A DNA stretch of 64,000 nucleotides from Aquatica leii (lineage: Eukaryota > Arthropoda > Insecta > Coleoptera > Lampyridae): assembly GCA_035610365.1 (NCBI GenBank), contig CM069436.1:59163505-59227504 (forward strand), written 5' to 3'. The notes beneath the pieces were generated by a model. It saw only the letters and a program-made list of their open reading frames with translations, was not told the origin of the DNA and made no database searches. The position numbers were made by a program, and so were the translations under genes. Below, in pieces: positions 48,901-59,600 of this stretch (positions are counted from its first letter, which is position 1; every line of letters begins with the position of its first letter).

Positions 48901-49135
48901 CATTTCAAAGAGACTGAGGGTAAAAGATTCTTTAACGGTAGCATCAAGTTCTCGATCTCGCTCACCTGCTTCTACACAAGTCGACGTTAGAATGATTGAT
49001 TTCGCTAATACAACTTTTGGCGAAAAAGCGTCGGCTTCCACTTCTTCAACGATACATTATGGCCCTGATGGAGGTTTTCTAACAGGTTTAGATAGTTTAA
49101 AGAGATTACTTTTGCAAATTCTGTCAGAAGGGTAA
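42910..49135 (+). CDS. IP6K: Inositol hexakisphosphate kinase (IP6K), five coding exons
   Basis: Join 42910-43062, 45568-45697, 47160-47280, 47849-48307, 48361-49135; every border is GT-AG, phases match, and the result is 545 residues plus TAA. ATG 42910 is the first Met of the exon and follows an in-frame stop. IP6K phosphorylates InsP6 to 5-InsP7, using ATP, in cytosol and nucleus. N-lobe: residues 52-95 ([30 protein letters not shown]). Residues 97-135 are a basic, serine-rich linker. The core has MLEN at 164-167 and PCILDLKMG at 175-183, carrying the PxxxDxKxG motif (Asp179, Lys181). [17 protein letters not shown] follows, then SLLIVYEG near 289-296 and [11 protein letters not shown] with metal-binding Asp501. 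[10 protein letters not shown] at 522-531 precedes the end. An acidic, serine-rich insertion (about 340-490) explains the length compared with about 440 in vertebrate IP6K1. All key residues are present, so it is probably functional. Confidence 0.93.
43063..45567 (+). other. IP6K intron 1
   Basis: Starts GTAAGT and ends TTTTAG. It is 2.5 kb of AT-rich sequence without recognised transposons or exons. A short stem, GGCGTTTGCA paired with TGCAACGCC, lies near 44673-44699. Confidence 0.75.
45698..47159 (+). other. IP6K intron 2, with a GC-rich island at 46480-46690
   Basis: Starts GTAAGC and ends TTTCAG. Inside, about 46545-46680 is clearly less AT-rich and open in two + strand frames and one - strand frame. 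The + frame reads [20 protein letters not shown]. Exons 2 and 3 join in phase without it, so it is not a needed IP6K exon. No family was recognised. Confidence 0.6.
47281..47848 (+). other. IP6K intron 3
   Basis: 568 bp from GTAAAT to TTATAG. No internal features seen. Skipping of exon 3 would break the frame because its length is 121 bases. Confidence 0.75.
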
Positions 49136-49280
49136 CTTTTTCAGAACGAATTCAAAATGAAATTTAATGCTTCCTTGGAAGTGAGAGGCCATTGAAATGA
49201 ACAGAACCAATGAAATTTTATTAAGTACGAAATTTTACGAAGTTGTGATTTTATTTCAATAAAACCGAAATGATCATTAG
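49136..49280 (+). terminator. IP6K 3' UTR with proximal polyadenylation signal
   Basis: After the TAA at 49133-49135, the first canonical AATAAA is at 49258-49263 in CAATAAAACC, so a short 3' UTR of about 150 bases is possible. Longer forms cannot be excluded: a Pumilio-type TGTAAATA lies at 49495-49502 and an AAATAAAATAAAA cluster at about 50278-50290. Confidence 0.5.
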
Positions 49281-51300
49281 ATCAAGATTAGCCGAATTAT
49301 TCTTATTTATTTTTTGTTCCGATCATACTGATAAAACAGTTATTTGGTATGATTATTGAAGGTTTTTTTTTGTAATTTATTATTGCTGTAGTATTTTTGT
49401 GTGTTGCAAGTGGAGTACGTTTAGGCCAATTTGTGGTGTAATATATTTTAAGTGTAAAAGTGACAATTATAAAATTTTATCCCTGTGATTTTTTTGTAAA
49501 TAGACATTAAATGTATGAATGAGTCTAATTTCTAGGCATTCCATTATATCAGTGATAAACGAATTTGTCGATTTTTGTGTTGCTGTTGGACTAATTCTTA
49601 TTAAAATCAAAAGCAAAATCGTTTTATTAAAACACTGCACATTTGCAATAATTATTGCCATTTTATATTCCCTAAAGGGACCATTTTGAATTAAACAGTG
49701 TTGGCATGTTATGGAATACGTTCAGGAATTATGAATGTGTATTTTTGTGTTGAGAATGTAATCTTGTTAATGAAAAAATATATAATTTAATAACTAGTGT
49801 TTTTCAATCAATACCTCTCTAATTTTTTTAAAATTATAGTGATTTTGAACAAGTTACCATGAGTATCTGTTCAATTGAATGAGCATCTGAACTTAGTTTC
49901 ATTATGTTTGAACGGTGACTTTGAGTGACAAATCTGAATTAATTAACCAAAATTTGACAAGTGTAAGTAAATCTCAAAAACGTTAGTCTTCTTAAAAGGT
50001 AAACATGCTAACTTAAGTAATGTTATTTTTATATATAAAGTAAAAATAGGTTTACTTGGAATAATACGTTTAGATTCGATATACAATAGTAAAAAACTTA
50101 TTTATAACAAACAAGTAGAACGACAAAAGCAAAGATAGGTTAGAAAAAGTGTAGTAGCGAATGTTTTTAAGACACGATAGCAACATAAACCGATGGAAGC
50201 CCCACGTTTCACGATATCTTTAAAGATCTCTACTGGAGCAAATACAAAATATTGTGGCGGGTGACTTCATTAAATATAAATAAAATAAAAAAAGAATTCT
50301 AAAATCACCAATTGTATTTGCTCTTTCTCTACTAGAATTATATCTGAAAACTTGATTAAAAAAATTTAAATGTTCCAGCGTTTTTGCAATTTTATTATTA
50401 TAAAAATTACGATTGCATATTTAAAGTCACAGAAAACTAATACATATTAGTTGCGTTTTTATGCAAGAGATGGCGAACGTGTTTTGCTTGCCTAGATCAT
50501 AGCCGTCACGTCGTTGATAATTAGCACTGATTTTCTTCATACTGTTGTGGACATGTCTTTGCAAGTAGCTGCTCGCGCGTATCTATCGTTCAAAGCGATA
50601 AGACACGTCCTGCTTCACAATCATTGGTAAACATAAACCTTTTACTAATTACATTACATACAAAACAAAACACACTTTTTCTTTCCGCCGTTAGTCAATA
50701 ACTAAAAATTATAACTTGAAATTTTAAATATATTTCTAACTATATATATCACTTTGTATGTACAATATGAGTACTATATTTCAAATTTACATCATAAAGC
50801 GCACATTTCTAATCTAAAACTGAAAATCAAATAGTAAACTAAAAACTAAAGACGTTAACAGTTTTTTACTTTACTTTTAAATCGTTTGACATCTTATTAC
50901 TATCTGGCTATTAGTTAAAATACTTAGGTGCAGTCCCGCGCCGTACATAAGGACAAAGTCGTGTGGTGCACGACGACGCCGAAAAGCGTCGAAAGTAAAA
51001 AAAAGATAAAGCAACAAACAACATTGTCAAAACAAAATGATAATGATAAAAAACCAGTAAGGAATTGCTGGTTATTACATTGTTTTTTATTTGTTTATTT
51101 TTTTAATTATTACTCTTTGAGACGAGGGAACCGAATTACTTCTCGAAAATAATATATTTTCCAAATGAGAGTACGCAATAATAGCATTTATTCGATCGAA
51201 TACGTAAGATGATAACATGAATTGTATGAACTCAAACAAATCTGATTTTATTCATGTTGAGCTTGAAATTTGGCTTGCAACGAGCGAACAAGCGTTTTTT
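49281..51300. other. Downstream region of IP6K; small GC-richer exon-like patch at 50930-51060
   Basis: Largely AT-rich. At 50930-51060 the + strand reads AVHKDKVVWCTTTPKSVESK and stays open until CCA|GTAAGG, a plausible donor at about 51058. It includes the dyad CGACGCCGAAAAGCGTCG. It could be a first exon of an unknown gene or of the hAT element that follows. Another CpG-bearing stretch is at 50465-50620. Confidence 0.35.
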
Positions 51301-51309
51301 TCCTGTCTG

Positions 51310-51871
51310 ATCTTGCAATGTACGAAATTTTATATATTTAAGCGCTGCATCGGTCGCGATTTCATTTGTTGCCTGATGCCCGATCGATAATTAACTTAGC
51401 GAAGTGAAAGGGTGCATGGGGTAAAAGATATCTGCTTCTGAAACTTTATGTAGTTTTACAGACTTTATAGTGATGTGTTGTGAATTCAGGTAAGTTCTTC
51501 TAAAATTTATTTTAAATTTATTAAAACATTAAAAGCCAAAAACTTTCTTCTCAAAAATTATTTTATATTTGATCATATAAACATTATTGTTAATTGAAGT
51601 AAATTTAAACAGAATAATTGATAAGCGCTAATATTACTATTTATAAAAATTTATAAATTTTGAAATAACTTGAAATAAGTAATGTTGAGAAAATACTTTC
51701 GAGTTTGAGTTGGAGACGTCGAAACATTTCCATTTTTCATGAATAATTTGTCAATTTGTTTACTTACGTATTATTTCCTTTACAGTATACAGGATGTCAG
51801 AAAAAAGAAGAAATTGTTTGGATACCAAAATTTGCTGAATAAAAGATAAAGAGAGAAAGAACTGGAAAATC
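51310..51871 (+). promoter_or_regulatory. Candidate promoter, leader exon and intron of the hAT element
   Basis: TATATATTTA at 51331-51340 precedes a less AT-rich leader (51345-51489) ending in TTCAG|GTAAGTTC at 51489. An intron of about 296 bases ends at TTTACAG 51785. The second exon reaches the ATG at 51872, which starts the transposase frame. The TATA box, donor and acceptor are well formed, so the element probably once had a spliced leader. No clear hAT left terminus was found upstream. Confidence 0.4.
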
Positions 51872-54800
51872 ATGTCAAAATTACGCATTTATTTTTCAAA
51901 ACCCAAGTCTACTTTGCCAAATATTAATAACAACAATAATACAGCTGAATCCCAATATTCTGAACCTGTACTTGAAACAATTATCAGCAGCAGACAAGAA
52001 ACTGATCTAGAAACCAATTCATCAACATCTTTAAGTTCCGCTGATAATGAAAAATCAACACTTTCAAAATTACCAGAACGAAAAACTTTCGAAAGATGCT
52101 GCACTATGGCCCAAGAAATTACGTCCTAATAATATTCAAGAATTAGTAGAACGTGGCCTTGCTCATTATCAAAACAACAAGGATATTTATTCGAGAGATA
52201 GTTTGGAGTCGAGGCGTAAGTTTTCCAATAGTTACTTCTTTAGAAATTTACCGAACAAAGAAAATTGAGCGTTTTTGGTTGTTGTATTCCGAAACAAACA
52301 AATCACTTAACTGTTTCTGTTGCAAAATTTTTTAATGACAGCGATTTGAAATCTGTTTGCCTTAGTGAGGAATCTGGTTACAATGACTGGTAGCATTTAA
52401 GTGAACATTTAAACATTCATGAAAAGAGTTACATATCGAAAATGTTCTAAAATTCCTAGATCTGTATAATTTTAATAAAAATGAAATAATTGATTCCAAC
52501 GTTGATTCTGCAATTCATAATGTAATGAACAGAGAAACTAAATAGTGGCAAGCTGTTATAGGAAAAAATTTTTTACGTGATTCAGTTTTTAGGTCAGCAA
52601 AATTTAGCTTTTCGTGGAAGCAGTAATAAGTTGTTTGAGAAAAAACAATGGTAACTTTTTAAAATGCATAGAAATGATTTCCAAATTCGACCCGATTATG
52701 TCAGAAATTACAAAACGCTCTCTAATGAAAGATCACAAAAACTATCTAGGGAATAAAATACAAAATGAAGTAATCAACTTGATCGGTGAAAACATCAAAT
52801 CCAAAATTTTAGAACTAACTAAATAGGTAAAATATTCTTCTTCTTCGTAAGTTAGGACTAAGTCCTATGTTTGCTTCAATGGTTTGCCAGGCGTAGTTGG
52901 GATGCTGAGGACCAGCTTTCATACCATCTTATAGGTGGTCGAGGTGTATCTGGTTTTTCCTCTTTCGCAATTTTTGCCAGCCGTTGGCATTCTGTTCACG
53001 TGGTCTCTCCATTCTCTTCTCTGGCCTCTTGCCCATCTTACTACATCTTGGATCTCACATGTATCCCTTCTTTCTTCATTTTTCTTTCGATCAAATAGCG
53101 TATGTCCTGTTATTGATCTTAGTGTTCGCATTTCTGTTGTTCTTAAAAGTCGTTTCGTTGTTGTGTTTTCTGCTCTGATTTCTATCGCGTATGTCATGAC
53201 CGGTCTTACGCAAGTTTTATATATTCTGACTCCTTGTGCTCATATCTTTATTCCGCCAAATTATATCTCTTAAGTATCTTGATATTAATAATGCCTTTGT
53301 TGTTTGAGCTTTTGCTTTGTCTATTAGGTTCTTATTACTTGTTATGTTTGCTCCTAGATATTTGAAGGACATCACTTGTTCTACACTTTGATTGTAAATC
53401 GCTAATTTACATCTTTTCGGTTCTCTTGTATTGTAAGGGCTTTTGTTTTCTTTGTAGATATTTGCATGTTAAACGTTTTTGCTATTTGTTGGAATTTATA
53501 CAGGAGTCTCTGTAGGTTATCTTCGTCTTCCGATGTGATCACTGCGTCATCAGCATAGCATATTATTTTTATTTTTTTATTACCCATTTGGTATCCTCTC
53601 CCAGTTTGCTTTACTTCGTTTATGATTTCATCCATTGTGATGTTAAATAAGATTGGGCTTAGGCTGTCTCCTTGTCTGATCCCAGATGCCACATGTATTT
53701 TAATACCTAATTTATTTGCCGTTCTCACATATGTATAATTCTCGGTATTCAGCTTTTCGATAACTTTTAATATATTGGGGTGAATGTTCCTTTTTGTTAG
53801 TATGGCTGTAACATCAGTTACGCGTACCCTATCGAATGCCTGGGTAAGGTCGATGAAGCACATATAGCCTTTTTAGTTATTTGACGGATTAGAAAAATGG
53901 CATCTATAGCAGTTCTGTTATTTCTGCTAAGATTTTAGTAAATAGTTTTTGAATCGCACTCATTAAGCTGATACCTCGATAATTTTGTGGGTCGGTTTTT
54001 TCTCCCTTTTTAAAGGTCGAAATCAGAATACTTTCTTTCCATTCAGATGGTATACTCTTGACTACAAGTATTTTGTTGAAGAGAGATTGTAGTTCATCGT
54101 GTAGTATGTACCCTCCATATTTACTCATTTCATTCCTTATATCGTCACTTCCTGGGGCTTTTCTGTTATTTAGTTTGGCTACCATTTGCTGTATTTTTCC
54201 CTGGAAAAGACCCTATTTTGGGTGTAATTGACGTTTTCAATCTCATGATGTAATTCCTGTGCTTGGGTGTTGGTTTCTGTTAAGCTATAAAGTTTTTCAA
54301 AATGTCTTTCCCATTCTTCTGCCGTAATTTTTGTACTTTGTAAGTATTTATTTATTTTTTTTTTCTATTTCTCAGTAGATTCCATATTTTCTTCTGTCCT
54401 CCCTATAGGTCATGTTCTATATCATTCAAAAATTTCTCCCAATGCTCTCTTTTGATTTTTCGAATATTTATTGGTAAAATATTATTCCATATTATTAGAC
54501 TGCACTTCTTACAGTCCTTACTCTAGTCACCAAGAACAAATTTCAGTTTGTATAAGATTTGTTAATTTAAAGAGCACGGGAATTAGTATAGAAGAACATT
54601 TTTTATTATTTTGTCCTAGAGATGATGTGTCGGGTGAAGGCTTGACAAAGTTATAACGTCTCCAGAAGAAACTTTAAATTATATAACAAAAAACAACTTA
54701 GTGGATTTTTTTCCTAATACGAGCATAATAATTCGTATTTTATTAATAATGCCGGTTTCTGTTACTATCGCAGAACGATCTTTTTCAAAACTCAAAATAA

Positions 54801-54975
54801 TAAAAAAATATTTAAGATCGACCATGGGACAAACCCGACTAAATAATCTTGCTATCATTTCAATAGAAACGAACCAGCTAAAAGAATTAGACACCGAAGA
54901 TTTAATTAAACAATTTGCAAAAATTAAACCACGGAAAGCTCAATACACTTTGGTAAAATATTAATAACAATACCT
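51872..54975 (+). pseudogene. hAT transposase (ZMYM1-like) pseudogene 1, split by a LINE
   Basis: Starts MSKLRIYFSKPKSTLPNI, a Ser/Asn-rich N-terminus. After a frameshift near 52050 the TTF-type zinc-finger region follows: DAALWPKKLRPNNIQELVER, RKFSNSYFFRNLPNKEN and, in another frame, WLLYSETNKSLNCFCCKIF. Then come QQNLAFRGS and NNGNFLKCIEMISKFDPIMS, and NKIQNEVINLIGENIKSKI up to 52826. A LINE interrupts the gene there, and it resumes at 54473 with VKYYSILLDCTS, SSHQEQISVCIRFVNLK and SIEEHFLLF. A deletion then removes the central RNase H-like core. The dimerisation domain closes it (54701-54964: MPVSVTIAERSFSKLKIIKK, EDLIKQFAKIKPRKAQYT). It is inactive because of frameshifts, the insertion and the deletion. 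Confidence 0.85.
52837..54472 (-). mobile_element. 5'-truncated LINE (non-LTR retrotransposon)
   Basis: Inserted in hAT pseudogene 1, with an 11-bp target-site duplication GGTAAAATATT at 52826-52836 and 54473-54483. On the - strand the reverse transcriptase begins at 53904-54185 (LNNRKAPGSDDIRNEMSKYG, FKKGEKTDPQNYRGISLM). After frameshifts it continues at 53402-53863 with CFIDLTQAFDRV (motif A), GIRQGDSLSPILFN (motif B) and CYADDAVIT, in which the YADD catalytic Asp pair is intact. The C-terminal region is at 52919-53260 (LLRTTEMRTLRSITGHTLFD, QDVVRWARGQRREW). The endonuclease domain is missing, as expected from 5' truncation. The 3' end is a GAAGAAGAAGAAT tail. The C-terminal block resembles RTE-like insect LINEs, but I did not fix the clade. 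Confidence 0.85.
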
Positions 54976-56678
54976 AATACCTGCCGATACAGCACCCAAT
55001 ATCCTGAGGATGTCAATTTCCTGGTCAATTCATAGATGTATGTCTCTGCTATTTAAACAATATCCATGAGGTATCATAAAAATGATACATTAAAACTATA
55101 TCCGTAGGATATCTTTTACTGACTTTTCAGCTGTTTTAGCTAATGCTTCACGCTTTTGTTTCGTTTTGTGCTGTGATCTTGATTGTTGCGTACGTAAAAA
55201 AAAGAATGAAAAAAATATTGATTGGAGTAAGTAAGTAATTATGCTTGTTTTCGTATTCCTTATGAACTATTTAAAAAATAACTTAGATTTCATATAAGCG
55301 AAAGTGAGGTTAGAGTTATTCTAACAAAAATTTTATCGTTTAGCTAAACGCAATATGCGAGTATTTCTATTACTGAGCTAAAGCTTTCTGTAAGCTCTCA
55401 ATAACAACTTGACGCTTTGAGAAAGTATCTTCAAACAGAAGGAAATATGAACAATTCCGTAAGTATTGTACTGGTTTTCTAACTATTCAGTTTACATTTA
55501 ATGGATGTGTAATTTTAGATAAGAGAAATTGTAAAAATATGTGGGACAACGCGGAGGCGTTAGTTCATAAAAGGAGCTAGTTCTTCCAAAATTGATTAAT
55601 AATGCTGTTTTACACGGTTACAAATTGCTTGGCCAAAAATCATATTTATTAACAAAAACACTTATACTGAGTAAATTAAAATTATGTTTATTTTAGAGAC
55701 AGATACGTTTTCTGTTGTTTGTGGTTTTTTCTATTGTTTTTTTTTATTCAGTAAGGAGACTTAACGTACTCCTCTGCGACTTGACGTAATGAATAAAAAT
55801 AACTTTATAAAATAAAATACAAATTATTATTATAATAAAACTATATTTTTAAATAGTAATCCTAATTATATTCGATTAAAATAAATATAGGGTTTATTTA
55901 ATTTTATCTTATCGATCCTAGCGTTCTTTGGCTTAGTTTAGCCAGTTTTTTATACTTTCATCTTGATTTTTTTTATGTGGCACCTGAAACAATGCAACTA
56001 CATAAGAGATGGTAATCGTCATGTAGAGTCGATAAAACCGTTATAACAAAATATTTATTTTGGTATTTCTATGCAGTCAGAATTTACAATTTTCCTGAAT
56101 TAAAGAATTGATTAATTGATACTTCTGGTTATTTTGTAGAATTATTGATTGATCTTTTTGACGATTCTATACTTGATTAAATCATAAGAGTTGATCGATT
56201 ATAACCAGTCAAAAATTGTTCAAATTGATTTTAAAAAATGTTTTTGTGAACACAGCAGTTTTGCAAATTCATTATGAAATTTTTATACGTTTTACATTTA
56301 CGTTTCATCAGAAGAATGTGGTGAAAACAAAATTGATTGTTTCGTTTATTTCTAGACGTATTTTTAACTACTTAACTAATTATTGTGGAAACAGTAATAC
56401 AATACCAAAAATCCGCACACTAATCATAACTATGAACTAAGACGTTGTTACCAAGAAAGCGATAACGTTATAGTTTCTTAGTTAGATTAGCGAATTTGTG
56501 TCTTATAGGTCATGTTGATTGATACTCGTGTGTTACCAAAAGATTCCTGTCGTTTTATACAATATAGTGGGTGAATTATTGTGAATCGCGACGATAAAAG
56601 TAGTGATAATGTTACGCTTTTAAACGTTTAATACAAAGGAAATATTTTTTTAATATTTGAGTTAAAAATAATTTTTTT
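54976..56678. other. Spacer between two hAT copies; ATATCC...GGATAT motif three times
   Basis: Near 54998-55113 three related near-palindromes occur: AATATCCTGAGGATGTC, AATATCCATGAGGTATC and ATATCCGTAGGATATC. The rest is AT-rich. No gene was recognised. Confidence 0.4.
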
Positions 56679-59600
56679 TTGCATAAAATAAATATTTTTA
56701 ATTTACCGTATAGATATGCGCGCGAAGGCGTCGAAAAATCAAATTTAACTTTAAAACCTTTATCGTATACTCGATGGTCTAGTAGAATAAATGCAATAAC
56801 TCCTTTAAGGTATCAACTTGGAGAGGTTTATGAAGCTCTGTTTGAAATAAGCGAAGGAAACTTTAAAAACAACGTAAAAAATTTGGCTGCATCGTTGGCC
56901 AAAAAATTGCAAAACTTTGATTTCATTTGCATTATATTGTGGTATAATATTTTAAGTAAAGTTAACATTGTTAATAAAATTATTCGAAAACCGAACTTTG
57001 ATGTTGCTCAGTGTTGGAATCATTTAAATAATTTGAATAATTTTTTGAAAGCAAAACTCGCAATGAACGAGGCATAACTGCCGTGGAACTTGTTAAACAA
57101 TTGCAATATTTACAAAATTTTGATGAAAAAGTTATTACGTCTCCAAAAGAAACTTTAAATTATATAACAATCAACAACTTAGTGGATTCTTTTCCTAATA
57201 CGAGCATAATATTTCGTATTTTATTAACAATGCCGGTTTCTGTTGCTACCGCAGAGCGAACTTTTTCAAAACTCAAAATAATAAAAAATTATTTAAGATC
57301 GACCATGAGGCAAAACCGACTAAGTAATCTTGCTATCATTTCAATAGAAACGGGCCAGCTAAAAGAATTAGACACCGAAGATTTAATTAAACAATTTGCA
57401 AAAACTAAAACACGGAAAGCTCAATTCACTTAGCTACAGTGGCGGCTGGTGGGTCTATAAATAGGGTAGGCGCCTAGGTAATTAGCGTCCAGGCGAATTT
57501 TTTAATCAGGGGATGTAGGCTATTTAAACTATTTTTTACGGGAGCCGAGAAATCTTGGGCAAAAAAAACAAAATATTAGGGATTCCTATAAGTTAAATTT
57601 ATTCGTCTTTCTTTTAACTGTGCAAATTTGTTAATAATGGTATCAGTAAAATTATCAACGTTATATAATTTGATTAATAATTCTTTTTCTATCGAAAGCA
57701 AAGCAAATGCGGTTAGTCTCTCTTGCGACATAGAATTTCTCAAATATGTTAAAATACGTTTTAAACAAGAAAAATAACGTTCAACTCAAACACTAGTGCT
57801 AGGAATGGTCGAAACTAAATTACACAATTTACACGTTTCTGGAAAATATCTACAAAGTCAATAAGAGTATTTAAGAGAACACTTAAATTTAAATTTCTAA
57901 ACTGATCATCTTTATAAATAATACAAAATTCATTATCTAACTTTTGTTTGTCGTAAATATTTTTAAATTGTTTCATTAAAATATTCAGTAGATGCCCTGG
58001 AAAATTTTTATCGAGTACTACTAAAGAAAAGTACTCTAAATTGTTCAAGTCTTCAAATCGGACATCTAGTTGTGTCACAATGTTGTCTAGTATTTCAAAA
58101 TACAGTGCCCTCGTTGCAGTAAGAGCATTGTCAAAATCCAATTTAATTCTTTTTAATTTTTACCTTTTTAACCTTAGTCGAATTTATTTTGGATTTACTT
58201 TTTTCAAAGTAATGATTGAAACAATTATCAGTTCTCATTTTTTTTATTCGATCGCTAGCTATATTAATTTGCTTTCAGCAATAATTAATGTCTAAAAACT
58301 TGGTTTGCAAAACTTTGAAAAGTATATCTGTAATATTAAATATATCAGAATACACTGATGTCACAAAAGCGAACTCCAAAGAGTTTAAATTCTTTAAGTA
58401 ACCTTTAGCAATATTTATAGTATCTCCAGCTGAGGATGGATCATCTATTATTTTTGAAAAAAACTATTTTCAAATGTTCCCACTCCGAGTCGATGACATG
58501 AACAATTTTTGAACGTGAAGACCAACGAGTTTCACACGAACTAGGAGTTCTTCTGCCAACAACAGAATCCAAAATAAATGTTCGTTTTGCTGATTTATTA
58601 AAAAATCCTGGAATTGACGTAAGCGTGGTAAAATAAATTTTGCATTGTCTAATACACTTTAAGTTATTTTGTAGAACTAAGTTCAAACGATGAGCACAAC
58701 AATGCGTGAAAAGTGCATTCGGAGCATCTTCTTTAATTTTCTTTGTAATTATTTTAATGACCCAGCCATCACGCTAGCACCATCATATGTTTCACCTACT
58801 AATTTTTTTTGATAATTAAATGGAGCAATCACTTTTGATAAAAGGTTGTATAACGCATCTGCAGTTTTGTCCTCACTGACATCATGGAACCCCATAAATA
58901 GTTCAATAATTTCTCCAGCTTTATTAACAAATCTAATGGAAATTGCACATTGTGACTTTTCAACAAGATCTGTCGTGTCATCTATTGTGAATTATTAATT
59001 TCGTCCTTAATGTGATCTACAAAATGTTCAGAAATGCAGTAGATTAATTTATTTTGAATATATTTAGACAGACCAGTAAAACTTTAATTTTTTATGTGCT
59101 CCTGGATTTCTACGTCTCGTTTTATTAAAACATTAAAAATTTCTCGAAAATTGCCACTATTTAAAGAAGTTTCAGTTTCGTCATGTACCCGGAAAGAAAG
59201 TCCTTGTTTCGCCAAAACTACTGTTAAATCTATTAAGTAACTCATTAAATTACAATTTTTTCGTACTTCTCCATTGTAGGCTTTAATAGGAATTGAATGT
59301 TGAATCTTTAATGTGTCCTCAATAGTCATAGAATTTTTTTCAAGACGTTTTAAGGACAAAAAAAATGTTCCTTTGAAGACTCGTGCTTTTTTAAACCGGC
59401 TGCTAAATTTTTAACATTCGAATATCCCTGAGAAACCCACACATTCTGCCTAGAATTAGACAAAAGCAAACAGGGCCAACAAAACAATGCCTTTTTGTAA
59501 TAACTCCCACATAACCAATTGTACCTGTCGTACCAAGAAACTTTGAAAGAGCGGGTAAATGATTGCTCTTTTTTTTATCAGAAGTTAAAATATCTAATGC

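Noticed and set aside
52935..53273. 112-codon + strand frame
   Set aside because: Antisense of the LINE C-terminal region.
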